Shown piece by piece: positions 52,344 to 64,000 of a DNA stretch of 64,000 nt. The notes beneath the pieces are model-generated. The model searched no databases. It had not been told where the DNA came from and was given only the letters and a program-made list of their open reading frames with translations. Position 1 is the first letter of the stretch, and the number at the start of each line of letters is the position of its first letter. The position numbers and the translations under genes were made by a program. This stretch comes from Styela clava (lineage: Eukaryota; Chordata; Ascidiacea; Stolidobranchia; Styelidae): NCBI RefSeq assembly GCF_964204865.1, contig NC_135259.1, positions 6,768,974 to 6,832,973 of the forward strand, in the 5' to 3' direction.

Positions 52344-55223
52344 TCATCTCCAAAGCCAACTACCTCTACTTCCACCGTTTGGACAACTACCTTGGGACCT
52401 AAAAATAAAAAAGTTAATATCAATCAAGATCAAAATTGATTTTATGATAATATGAGAGAAGCTTTCCAGTGTTGCCAGTGTGGCAATTCGATTTTGTAAA
52501 AGAGACGAAAAATGTATATGGATGCAAACCTACCCGTATGTGAGTGGAAATTTAACATTTGGGTGAAAAGCATGTTTGCAGGATTTCAGCGTTTCCCAGG
52601 CAGTCATTGGTTTCCTGTTAACTCCACTGACGTTTTTGCACTTGCTCCTATTTTTCATCAGATCTGCATTATAAGTCTTAGCATTCTTAGCCGTGCATCT
52701 AGCCATATTTTGATCGCATTCACATAATTCCCTTCCAGCACCTATATATATATATTATACATACAATTAACACTGTAATTTCAGAGTGTAAAATTAGGTC
52801 CATATGAACTCTGCATTTGATACCGCGGTAGGCTTGCTGCGTACATTAATTCCACCGAAACTTAAATGTATTCTGGCTACGACATTTGCTTAGCAAAATC
52901 ATTTTCTGGTACCCCCGAAGTATGTGAACCAAGATGGCGGACACCGGAACGTAGGATGTTTACCAGGTTAGGGTTAGGCCCTACTTTCAGATACAAATAC
53001 TACGGGAGTCATTTGGCTAGTCCCAGAACTCGTAATAGAACTAAAATAAGGAAAACTAGAATAAAATTATGGCCTAACCCTAACCTGGTACACATACTAC
53101 GTTCTGCCATCTTGGTTTACATACTTCGAGAGCGCCCATTTGCTTAAGCTACTGAAATCTTTATTTCAACCAAGCATGTCTGTATTTCATGTACCATAAA
53201 TATATACCATCCCAATATTAAATCAGTTCGGACCATCTGTATCAGAAGATGATAACATTTAAAAACCTGTAAATAATCATAATATAATTCATGAAATATC
53301 TTACTTGGACCAGAGTCCGTACATTTTGTATATTTCTCCTTCTTACAACAGGAGACACTATAAGGGACAGTGTACGTATCGCAACCATATTTAAGATTGT
53401 ATTTCTTCATCACGCGTTCGTAGCAGGAATCATGTCCTTTGCAACATCTGGTAAAGTAATAACAAAATATAATCAGGCGATGCAAACAGCAGTGACTTTA
53501 GGCCTACGTTGAAAACTTAATGCTTCATTGAAAATTATTGTTCTGGTGTAGGCCTACGCCCAAATACTCACAGGTCGGTGGCATCCAAATAGTTTCCGAA
53601 ATAGTAGCCTGCACCGCAGTAACATGCATATCCATTGAATCTTCTGTAAGCCCACAATGCTTGTAGTAGGAGTGGTCCCGTTTTTCCCTATTAAAAATAA
53701 GATAGCGTACAATGAAAAATGATATAGTGAGTGTGAGGTTGGCCAAATGAGTCTTAAAAGTCTCTGTTTTCAAGCCAAATGAACACCTATGTGCAGAAGT
53801 ATTACGTAACGACAATGGAGCGATGCTCAAATATATGGACATGAAGGCTAAGACGAAGTTGTGCGGGTATGCAGTCTGTCACAGTAGACTACCGTTACCG
53901 CAGTCTTCACGTCTTCGCCCGAATACTATAACGCGAACGCGGAACCGCCATAAAGTACGCAATTTTGATGACGTCATCGCACACGAAAATAGGAAACCTA
54001 TAGAGCCCACAAAAAATTTTGAAATAAATAAAAGTAACAAGAAACAGCTTTCTAGCAAAATTTACAATCTTTAACCACTGAATATTCCAACGCAATTGGT
54101 CCCGGTAGTTATGAGAAAAGAAATTTTTTCACATCAAGAAGACAATAATGACTAACAACAATAATGCTCGATTTAATACGAAAGATTATACAAAAGTATA
54201 TAACTCGATCTTATATATAGTGCGCATTATTGATATACATATAAAAATAAATTCGAAAAATCCATAGACTATTTTCAAGACATAAGCTAAACATTTGAAT
54301 AACGTATGCAAATCAAGTTACTGTAATAACATACTCCATAACAGGCAAGCTGATACGCGAAATTCACAGTCGTCCATCTCCTCGCGTCTCCTGATTTAAA
54401 TATTCCAGGAAGCGATTTCAAGAAACTGATGTCCAATAAGACATCATCCGTATTGAATCCGTGATCTTCACTTATTCTGCGAATTTCTGAGACGACGTCA
54501 TCGTGCAAAACGTCAAAATCTGGATCTTTATTTTCTTCCTGAAACACGGTAACAATATATGTATTTGAATATATCAGTATATATGATTATATTATAGCTT
54601 TCAATGCAATGAACGAAATTCGTTTTCATCAACGTGGGTACGCACAGGGCCGACTTTAAATATTGAGCGGCCCTTCGCAAAACGGATCGCGACGCGCCTT
54701 ATCTGATTTGAGACAATAGCTGAAAATCAAGGAAAGTTTAACTTAATTTCTCCTTTAATCAAAGCATATTAATAAGTTTTATTTTATTTTTTATTATGTT
54801 ATTACGCGACCTTAATTCAGTTCAATATTGCTTTCTGAAATTTAATTTAAAAATAGACATAAAAAAAACTTGAAGCGGACCTAGTCTCTCGTTGGTGATT
54901 CACGAATATGAAACGGGCAATTTCTGAGGTAAATATTCCTTAGAAATTAGCTTCTGGTATAAGAGTGGAAACAACTGCGAACTGCTAACCATACGAATAG
55001 ACGCTAATGCAAAAAAGACATTCACCACCAAACACGATTCGGTAAATTGTAAATTAAATAGACTTCGAAAATAAACTCCAATATGAAACATAATGGCTTG
55101 AAAGTGGTTTGCACTTACCATAATGAAACTCAAATCTCTCAGAAACTCTTCTACTTCACGTTCTTGATTAGCGTACACGAAGGAAACCATAGAGGATAGA
55201 ATTAAGATCGTTTTACTAAACAT
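52344..55223 (-). CDS. Secreted phospholipase A2, paralog B
   Basis: Six exons join in phase: 55119-55223, 54335-54538, 53572-53687, 53305-53447, 52534-52741 and 52344-52398, giving 276 residues. The signal peptide MFSKTILILSSMVSFVYA is followed by the same kind of N-terminal region as in paralog A (shared SEDHGFN / EDHGFN and FLxSLPGIFKSGDA-like blocks). The core reads ACYCGAG (124-130), CCKGHDSCY with His147 and Asp148, and CECD with Asp199. The last exon reads GSQGSCPNGGSRGSW. Exons 3 to 6 have exactly the same lengths as in paralog A (116, 143, 208, 55), and exons 1 and 2 differ by one codon each in opposite directions. The gene faces paralog A tail to tail, 1.3 kb apart. The loop Gly of YGCYC is Ala here; all catalytic residues remain. 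It should be a secreted calcium-dependent lipase. Confidence 0.93.
52916..53128. mobile_element. Palindromic foldback element with telomere-like motifs
   Basis: In the intron between exons 4 and 5 of paralog B. The arms are CGAAGTATGTGAACCAAGAT and its near-perfect inverse at 53109-53128, with ACCAGGTTAGGGTTAGGCC and its inverse further in. The element could fold into one long hairpin. TTAGGGTTAGGC is part of the arm, not a telomere array. No target duplication is clear. Confidence 0.7.
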
Positions 55224-55830
55224 TTTAGTTTATTATACTCTCAAAATATTTGATCTTGATAAATAATTTTAAACTAGTCAACTATATATAATATACCTTA
55301 CTCTCATATACGATAGTAAAGAGATTTGTGTTCCAACTCAACTCCAAATTACTTTTACGGCTAACCGAAACCATCTACATACTGGTTTAGACTTTTATGC
55401 ATGATACACGATCCTACGCAAAAAATAATAATGTTGTAACGAAAGCCATCAAGAATTACATTCATTTTAATTCCTCGTATTCGGCGGATTCTAAATAATA
55501 TATAAATTAGTAACATGATTCCATATGTCATAATACAATGGACATATGCTGAATCCTATTTTGCCTTCAAATATCATGTTACGCAAACAGTTGTTCCAAG
55601 ATAGTGCGCCATTTCCGCTCAGGTGAGAATATTGTACTCCGTTTCATCGTCTCAATTAAAAGCAGTAAATCCCATTATGCTGTTGAGTGAGATGCAAATT
55701 TTCACGTGAGTATGTGAAATGTATATACGGTAAAGTAGTAGACTAACTACGTCTGAATAAATTTACATAATGTGCCAAGGCACGTGCAAAATTAGAGCCA
55801 TTGGGAAACATTGCAATCTTACCAATTTAC

Positions 55831-55886
55831 TAAATCTTGATAAACACACGACTTTCGGTAATCAGTTATGAGGAGTCGGCAAACGG
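55831..55886 (+). repeat. Direct repeat, copy 1
   Basis: Shares AATCTTGATAAACACAC.ACTTTCGGTAA.CAG.TATGAGGA..CGGCAAAC with 58331-58386, in the same orientation and 2.5 kb apart. The family is unknown. Confidence 0.65.
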
Positions 55887-58330
55887 CGAAGGAATTGTTT
55901 GATTGGACTATTTTTTCTGTCCCCTAATTCAGGAATTTCATATTATCCCTTAATCATACTGCAAGCCACGCCTCTTGTCCGGTTACAAGTTAATATCGGG
56001 TATGGGAATAGTTTATTTATTTGTTTCAAATGCAACAAGCGGTTAGGTGGACCCCTACAATTACCTTGTAAAACCAGGAGGGCAGATTATTACCGCCAGC
56101 AAAGACACGATTCATCGTTTGACCATAAGAAGGAAAGCATGTCCTAGCAATTCTTTCTTACTCCATAAATATAATCCTAGTGTTCTAGCCTTATGTTAAA
56201 TGGTAACCATGAGTCCGTTTATAAAAGAAAACTCATTTCCACGCAACGCAAGTTGAATATTTATTGATCTGAAGAATCAAGTATTTTCAAGAATATGAAA
56301 ACAAAGAAAAACAAAGAATAGAACAAACAATTTACAAACTAATAGCATCACTCATTAGGGATGAACACAAGGTCTATACCAAACATTACAATGTAAAAAT
56401 TAGCGCCATTAAGAATATAAACCCCAAATCAATTATTACTGTCTAAATACAACTAGTTTGGTCAATCAAATGCCATTGTAAGGATGTTTATTTTTGTAAT
56501 ATTTGGGAATAACAACTTATACAAGCGTTTTAACAAAAAATGAATACAAAGAAACTATGTTTAAATGTACAAAATTCCTGCGGAAATTCTTATTGTTCTT
56601 ACAAAATATAGCTTATGCAAAAGTGAGCACAAGTTAAGAAACGCCCCAGGATGAGCTTGATAAAATTCATATAACAAACGCAGAGACTAAATTCTATTAC
56701 AAGTACAGACAATTTTTCTCCATACATCGAATATATTTTCGCCCTTTAAGTACTAATAGTGAAGAGAAATATAAAAAACTATATAAGGGTCTTGTGATGA
56801 CAATAAGATACTGATTAAAAAACTTGGGGAATTCTAACTCTTGTTGGTGTTTAAATATCAAAATTCATAAATTGAAATTTTAGAGTTATTGTCGAATTGA
56901 TGATGATTAAAAATTAGTTGTCAAACGCTAAATTTTTTTTTTTTTAAATTTTGCCAAACTATAAATGAATGTTGTAGTCGAAGCATTGAAAAAATCATAA
57001 CACCAAAATATATATCAAGAAATCACTGCGTTAAAATCTCATGACTTTCTTTTTTAACCCAATCTAATAAAATTACCTGCATTGTTTTTTTATGAAAAAA
57101 CTGCATTTGGAGGTGAGAATGATATACCGAAGTTGAACCAAAACTGTATATTAATAATTATGTACATCATGTTTAGATGCACTAACCCGACGACAGAGAT
57201 GCCGTTAGTCATTTGAATAATGAGTCCTATGGACCTCTTTAACCAGAATAAATATGAAAATCCAATCCTATCCTTTTCAACTTTTCATAACATTGCAAAC
57301 GCTTCATTCAAATATACAGTGAGCTTCAATAATTGTTAATATACATAACTCCAGTTCATTTAGGCGTTACTTTCCCAGTTTATAACAAAGTTAGAAATTG
57401 AAATATAGATTACAATTTGAAATTAAATATCATTATCAATTATACAGGATGTTTTTAAAGTTCCATTACAGTTTCAATTTTGTCATAAAGTCAGTTCTCA
57501 ATATATCTTAACCAGGTTAGTAATATTTTATTAGGTTCGATTAATTTACTTTATATAACACACTTGTAGGGGCCTACAAACTGTATATATATGGTGTACA
57601 TAAATTTCCCTTGAAATTTGAAAAATCAGAAGTATTATGAACACCCTGTACTTTTCAAAGCTTTAAGTTTAAAGCAGGGGTGAGCAACCTGCAGCCCACT
57701 AGGAAAAATTGTGCGGCCCACAAAACGAATTTTTAATATGGTAAGTGTGAGTAATTGAGTTGTGTGTTATAGCAAGTGTAGCAAATACTAAATAATGTAT
57801 GAATCATTTTAAAAGCTGCAGATATCGCATTAGATAACAACAAAGCTTTGAATGGGCTACTTTGAAAAGTTCGGTTCAAATGATATTCATATTTCATAGA
57901 ATTTCAACTGCAACTAAATCTATGAAAAACACTATTTTTACTGTGGTAACCTTTTTTTCAACGTTCATTACTCTCATAAACAGATTTGAAAAAAGGTATA
58001 GAAAATGGCAAAAATTTTTTGGCAAATAAAAAAGCTCTGCAACATCTGATCTTGAATATACTCTAGATATCTATAGAAAATCTTGGTTATTACTTGAGAT
58101 AAAATATGTACATCTTGATGCTATCTACATAAAAATATGCAAACATGAAAAAATTTTGAGATTTAACCATAAACAAATATACATCTTTGTGAAGTGTGAA
58201 GAATTTTGAAGGTGATTTAAAAAAGAATTCAATTGAGTCAATGTAATAAATGCTTTCATAAGTTATTAGAAAATCAAATTGTGAATTTCTAAATTATTGT
58301 TGCTGTTGAAAAATTGCTTTTCTCCGCAAC

Positions 58331-58386
58331 TGAATCTTGATAAACACACTACTTTCGGTAAGCAGATATGAGGAAACGGCAAACAG
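58331..58386 (+). repeat. Direct repeat, copy 2
   Basis: Second copy of the repeat at 55831-55886. Similarity stops on both sides, so these are not obviously the ends of one long element. Confidence 0.65.
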
Positions 58387-59829
58387 TGCCCTGCACTATC
58401 AATTTCAAATTTTTAGTACTCAATTAAAGCCATTAGAAGGCTATTGATTCTCAATTCAATTTGCTCTTGGGCTATGTGACCATTATTTTAATTCTAATTT
58501 GAGAAATACTTCTATAGGACTTTTGTGTCCATATATTGTGTGAGTTACTTTCATTGCTTGTTTTTATTCAATGTGACAGCTGTGAACATTTGTCACCTTA
58601 TGTGAACAAGGAAAAAAATAAATTGACGCTGTCTAAACAGAATACAATATTTAGATGCACAGGGTGGTCGATAGAAAAAGAGAAAATTGTCAAACAGCTG
58701 TTTATTTTTACGAAAATAAACTTTTTTAGAGGCATATGTTATATTACCACTCATAGCTGCTCAAAATGTCATCCGTACACTTCAGAACAATGTCTTAATC
58801 TAGAAGTCCAAGCTTGTGTAGCATTTTGAAAGTTAGGTAATTTGTGAAATATCGTTCCAATTCAACCTAAATCATCGGACTTTCAATTTTTCTGCTTTTT
58901 TAGCGACCACCATGTATTATGGCCGAAAACACAACATTTTTATGTTCAGTGTACAAAGAATTGTTTCACAATATATAAAACACGGATCATTTTTAGGCAA
59001 TGCCCAGTTCTATCAAAACAAATTTACCATTTTCAACATTTACAGATCAATGACTTGAGAATGATATGAAACAAAACATGATTTTTAATAGTATTTTCTA
59101 ACATCAAGGAAATATATTATATGTGGAGTGAATAAAACACAATGTTGAAAAAAATAATATAATTAAGAATAATAGATTTGACATACATAATTGGAATGAG
59201 AAATAGTAATTTAAAAACAAAATAATAAAAAGTGGAATTATTTCAAGTGAAGGAAAAGATGATACATGGTAGTAGACTAGTGATTAAGTGATTCGACTAT
59301 ACAGACTTATTTACGGATTTAAATATATTAAATTCTAACAACAGAATAATAAATGCGGTTCATATTTATTTATTGTACAAAATAGGTTTTCTGTCATAAA
59401 TAGAGATTTCATGAATTCACTGTTAGGAATTTATAGACCCTACAGCCACAGGGTGACCCAACTAAACCCAAGTTATTTGGAACATATTATAGAGAGAACT
59501 TTTGTGTCCTAGCGTTCCAGATTATCGAAACTTTTGGGTATAGTCATAACCAAACAGAGGTTAAACTTTTATGTACAATCATACACAAATAGGGGTTCAC
59601 ACATTTTGTATAATTAGGATTTATGGATTCTGTTTTTAGACGCCCCGATCTCACATGCAAATTTTGAAAAGTGGCATCTAGGGTTGCACCAAGATTAAAA
59701 TCATTGTTTTTTTTAAACTTGTTGTTCTTTTTAAGCACTATGAGTTGATGACATACTCATTTATTAATCACATTGAGTCTGGCGGGTATACCAACATACA
59801 AATACTATTTTTGTTTAGATAAGACATTG

Positions 59830-62800
59830 TTACTTTATGTCTTGCTCAAAAAGTTGCAAATCCACTTTGACGACGACCTCTCCCGATTCAACTTCATGGA
59901 GAAGTAATCGTTTGGTTAGAGGTCCTTTGCTTTCTGCAGTGTCTCGTTTGATATCCGACACTTTGATTTCAGTTCGTCCGAGAAAATCTAGATAAACATT
60001 AATAATTTTTTTTCATAAAACTTCATAACCATAAAAGTTTAGCATGACTATGTCTGCGATGAGTCTCAACTATGCTAGTATCAATGATATAAAATACGCT
60101 CTGATTGAGGCATGGTTGCTTTGCTGCCTCAATGTTACTTTTTTTCTATAGTGGTATTCGAAATAATTGCCTAAATAAGATGGTAATCTTCAATGAAAAA
60201 ATCAGTGGGCATATTCAAAATGAAATGTCTACTGAACAACTGAAATCATACCATCAGGAGAGAACATGTCTTTCTGGAAAACAGAAATGCACAAAACATC
60301 TTCTTTGATATCCTTGACAAAAAACTGCATACTTGTCCCCCACTTTGGATTTTGTGTATCCTGGAATTTAATATATACTTTTGATCAAAATAAAATATTA
60401 CCATCAAGGGGTAGTGAGAATATTCCTACACTGATTACTTGAATAATCAAAAATTCTATCGTGGAATTAATTTCAATTTAAGTATTTTAAACCGATGAAA
60501 TATCTTGCAAAAATTTGGTTTAATGGAAAATAAAAAAATTAATCTCAAAATCGCAAATTTTAGGAAAAAAACGTATTTAGGTAAAAATAGTAACTAAAAT
60601 TATCAAAAAATTAATCTCAGAATCGCGAATTTAAAGAAAAAATCATGATTAGGTAAAAATAGTAACTAAAATTACCAAAAAATTAATTTCATAATCGCGA
60701 ATTTTAGAAAAAAATTGTGTTTAGGTAAAATATATTAACTAAAATTAACTGTAATCTGGAAAGGCCTAACTGTCAAAAATTGTTTAAAAAAAAATTGCAT
60801 TAGAATACTTTTTTCTGTGGGCGTCTAGGCCCTCAGGTACAGAACAAAAAATGACCTTATTAATGTATCGGAACATTAAAACATAATCTAATTAAGTTCA
60901 GATGATAAACAACACAATACCTGAATAGTTTTAGTCAAATGACTTTGCACTCCCATTGTTACTTCACAATATGGATCATTTCTCCCATTGGTGTTTTTAA
61001 CAAGGTTGCAACCTTCAACAATGTTAACCATAAGTCTTCCAATGCCGGCAGTCCTTTGTGATCGAGCTATCAAAACAGAAAATTAAAATACGATCTTCGA
61101 GCGTGTATTGCAAATTAAAAATATATTATCAGGGATGGTGAACCACTAGGCTGCCATGTCCCGATTAGTGTAAAAACCCACATTGTGTTTTTCGGTGATA
61201 CCACCCCCACATGTCCCGATTAATGAAAAACCCACAATGTGTTTTCGGTGACCCCACCACCACATATCCCGACTGATAAAAAAAAACACTATGTTTTTAC
61301 AATGAACCCACGCCCACATGTCACACATTAATGCAACAAAACATACTAACATTTTAAAGATGAAAATTGATAATAAAACGGCTTTAATTCAATCCAACAA
61401 TAATTAAATGATTATAGTAGCCGGTAAGCAGCTATTGGCAATAACACTGTTACAAAAAAGGTTCGTTATCCCTGTAAAAGGCCATTATCTACACTACATG
61501 AACAATTACCATGATAAGCTTTCTCTCGTTTCTTTTTCTCAGTGTCGATATAAAGTTGTGAAGCATTTTTAATTTTGTTTGTCCAAGCGGTTCGTTCATT
61601 AACATTCTCAGCACGAAGAGCATAAACTCTATCGACATGGGACAAATGAAAAACCGCTAATTCTTCATCATTTGTACTGCTCCCTCCCGCTGGACTAGGA
61701 TCGGTCGGAAGTCGAATGAGAACCTCATTTAAAAATATTGGCTGAAAAATAGAAAGTATTTTCAGAAATATTACCTTATACCAGTGTTTCTTAATATCAA
61801 GTTTTAATGTGGTTACATCTGTTGCTTTATGTGCCAGGTTTGTGCAAAATGATAGAAAAATGAATGCATCAGGGTTAAAAATTTAAATGCAGCACAGTCT
61901 TCTAATTTAACCTAATGTAGTCAAGTGGATTTTACCAAGTGTAGGCTCTTGCTTTCACTCAATTTAACATCAAATTTATAGGTCGCTAAATAAAGATAGC
62001 ACCTACTACTACTTTGGTGGAGGATAACTTAGTATTATAAACAATACAAAAAAAAATAAGAGCATGATACAAAAACGATTTAAAATATACAAATATAAAT
62101 AAAATGCAGGTACCAGGTCAATTATTGAAGAAAAAATCAATCAGCTACTTGAAAAAATGGTTTGATCATTTTTGGGATAATAGATTTTGCAAAGATATGG
62201 AAAAACATATCTCGACGCACCAATTGCTTAGGATTTTCATAAACCTTGTAATATTATAAACAAATAATCACCAGTAGGTAGTTTATATGACAGCATCACT
62301 AACACAACTCAATAAAATTTCTTATTTTAACAACATAATTCTAAAAAAATTTAAAATGTACCTGTTTATACAGACGAAATTGAAGATTATTTTTGGAACT
62401 GAATATAAAATCATTGACTGGCATATTGAGGGGTCTGGTGGCAGTTGTAAGAAGTAAAAAATCGTTGAATAGGAATCCGACTAAATCTTTGTTAGATTTA
62501 TGTTTATACAACGTTCCACAGTGCAAAAATCGACGCTGTCCAAGGCAATTGGTTGCTGAGTTGAAGACAAGTTTCTGAAATGAGTTTTATGGTTAGAAAA
62601 AGACATAAATATAAATGTTTTAAATGCCTAACTATATCGCATTGGAGTTTTTGTGTCAATACGACACACACTAACATTGCATAGAATGGCATTTGGTAAT
62701 CAATTTGAAAGAAAAGAATTTTGCTTGATAGATAATTTGTATAGCAGGCCAATTGTTGCTGAATGTTACCATTTCAAGCCTGCTATAATAATAGAGTATT

Positions 62801-63317
62801 CCTAATGCTTGACTAGATGAGACAAAACTATATCAGGTTTCAACAGATGGGAAAATGGGTTGAATGTCCAAAATTTAGCTATATGTCATCATTAATGAGC
62901 ATCAACAAGCGTATACAAATGAAAATATTTGAAACCTCATTAATAAAAGCACCAACTGCCAGGACCCAAGAATCTTATTTTTTTCTCTGGTGGGAAAATT
63001 TTCATTGTTTTTTCTACCAGTAATAATCAAGAACTATCGAAGGACACCTTTTTGGTATAGCCTTACATTTGGCATAGAATCATTATTTCCAACAATTCAA
63101 AAACAAACAAAAAACCTAAAAATATTCGGCACAACCTATACCAACTCACATCATTCAATCCTTCCAGTTGAACATGGGTTTGAATCCATTCCAATCTGTC
63201 AGCATTTTCTTTTTCTCTAACTCCTTCGTTCACTTGTGAGCAGATTTCTTCTGCTCTTTCTAATGCAAGTTTCAAATGATTGTGATCAACATGACCTTCT
63301 GGAGTATGTTTTAGAAT
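59830..63317 (-). CDS. ITSN: Intersectin, 3' end (end of DH, PH, C2), partial
   Basis: Six exons join in phase: 63150-63317, 62362-62574, 61510-61741, 60921-61066, 60252-60360 and 59830-59987 (TAA stop), giving 308 complete codons before the stop plus split codons. The first matches the end of the intersectin DH domain ([20 protein letters not shown]). The second and third carry the PH domain ([41 protein letters not shown]). The last three carry the C2 domain ([65 protein letters not shown]). Intersectin is an endocytic scaffold; its DH-PH module is a Cdc42 exchange factor. EH and SH3 domains and the start of DH must lie right of the window. Similarity to the vertebrate long isoform is high throughout. 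Confidence 0.95.
60534..60752. repeat. Tandem repeat, about 71-bp unit, 3 copies
   Basis: In an intersectin intron. Units starting AAAAAATTAATCTCA.AATCGC begin at about 60534, 60605 and 60677. Each runs through AGGTAAAAATAGTAACTAAAATTA or a close variant. Confidence 0.8.
61155..61335. repeat. Tandem repeat, about 54-bp unit, 3.3 copies
   Basis: In the intersectin intron just before the first C2 exon. Units begin CATGTCCCGATTA (61155 and 61209), CATATCCCGACTG (61262) and CATGTCACACATTA (61316), each followed by a CACA.TGTGTTTT..GGTGA..CCAC block. Confidence 0.75.
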
Positions 63318-64000
63318 CTGAAAAGCAACATTTTCCTCATAAATATCACCGGAACTGTTATACGGCAGTAGCATATTGCCTCAACTGGCTCTCACCCAAA
63401 AAGATGTAGATAAATGCAACAAGATAAATATTCACGTCACACAAAGAAAGATTTAGTTTCACAGCTTGTCTCTCCTCTCATTTTTGTTGTGAAATGGGAA
63501 TTTTTTTTTTTTTTGGGCTGATATAAACGCATAATAGAGGCCCATGGACAGTTAAAACTTAGGCCATATAATCGGCCACCTAAAATAAGCGCTCATAGGC
63601 GGACTGAAGACTGGGGACTTTCCGCGAAGAACCCTATCACAACAAGAACATAGAGGGTGACAATTAACAAGTAGCAAAAAGGGAAATAAAAAAACTTCAA
63701 TTTTACGAAGGAATTTGGATAAGATGAAAAACTTGCAACTTTCAATTTTTATTAAACAAGACGGTTCATCTATGTTGTTGGAATTTAAACGTTTAGAATA
63801 TTTTTAGATATTTTTCGCTCAACTCAAGCAATTGAAACTTTGCGATGACTTATTTTCATCTTACAAATTCAAAAATATCACACAAATCAATAAATGTTAA
63901 CTCTGCACTAGAATATTGAATATTCAGGATGAGTTTACTTAAACCAGCTCAATACAAATTTTCATAAAAAAGGGCTGTAAAGTCACCACAATGATTCAAA
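63318..64000. other. Intersectin intron, right edge of window
   Basis: No further DH exon was recognised up to the edge. A T run lies at about 63501-63514. The next upstream exon is expected outside the window. Confidence 0.4.

Larger units (their letters stand above)
55224..59829. other. Non-coding interval between phospholipase B and intersectin
   Basis: No supported exon. It holds a direct repeat pair (55831-55886 and 58331-58386) and, at about 57675, a lone hAT-like end (CAGGGGTGAGCAACCTGCAG) with no partner found. Confidence 0.4.

Noticed and set aside
52968-53095. TTAGGGTTAGG motifs as an interstitial telomere
   Set aside because: Only two units on each side, embedded in the arms of a foldback element; no array.
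54900-55118. Extension of the first exon of phospholipase paralog B
   Set aside because: The frame runs on past a good donor (ATG|gtaagt) at 55118; paralog A has the same donor position and the phases fit only with splicing there.
1-64000. CRISPR arrays, bacterial operons, rRNA or tRNA genes
   Set aside because: No spaced identical repeats, no ribosome-binding-site-led gene strings, and no tRNA T-arm or rRNA segments were recognised; the spliced genes show an animal genome.

Overview
The window is nuclear DNA of an animal. It is AT-rich, genes are split by GT..AG introns, reading frames are short and scattered, and small non-autonomous transposons are common. HEY, intersectin, DEG/ENaC, kelch and secreted phospholipase A2 genes, in short exons with mostly 0.1-1 kb introns, fit an invertebrate chordate such as an ascidian. 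That placement is an inference. Most genes were rebuilt by hand by joining exons at GT/AG sites with matching phase, so the exon ends are predictions.

Layout. 0.2-4.05 kb (+): end of a discoidin (F5/8 type C) domain gene whose introns hold a foldback transposon and inverted repeats. 5.1-9.85 kb (-): a complete eight-exon gene for a single-pass membrane protein with one CUB domain and a 250-residue, very basic cytoplasmic tail. 9.9-13.9 kb: no supported gene. 13.9-14.1 kb (+): first exon of a small secreted protein whose ATG is one base out of frame. 17.1-21.75 kb (-): a HEY-type bHLH-Orange repressor with four CSL (Su(H)/RBPJ) consensus sites and two CACGTG boxes in its introns. 22-30 kb: mostly non-coding, with a clean hAT-type element. 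30.3-35.5 kb (-): a DEG/ENaC channel gene with an in-frame TGA in a conserved Cys-rich exon and an unlocated exon after TM1. 36-36.5 kb (-): an unrecognised open exon. 36.5-41.5 kb: repeats, including a second clean hAT-type element. 41.6-43.2 kb (+): a single-exon BTB-BACK-kelch gene. 48.1-51.0 kb (+) and 52.3-55.2 kb (-): two secreted phospholipase A2 paralogs facing tail to tail, each six exons and 276 residues. 55.3-59.8 kb: no supported gene. 59.8-63.3 kb (-): last six exons of intersectin (end of DH, PH, C2); its 5' part lies beyond the right edge.

The genes do not form one pathway. The least familiar items are the CUB membrane protein with the basic tail, the enlarged phospholipase A2 pair, and the DEG/ENaC copy that appears to carry a nonsense codon.
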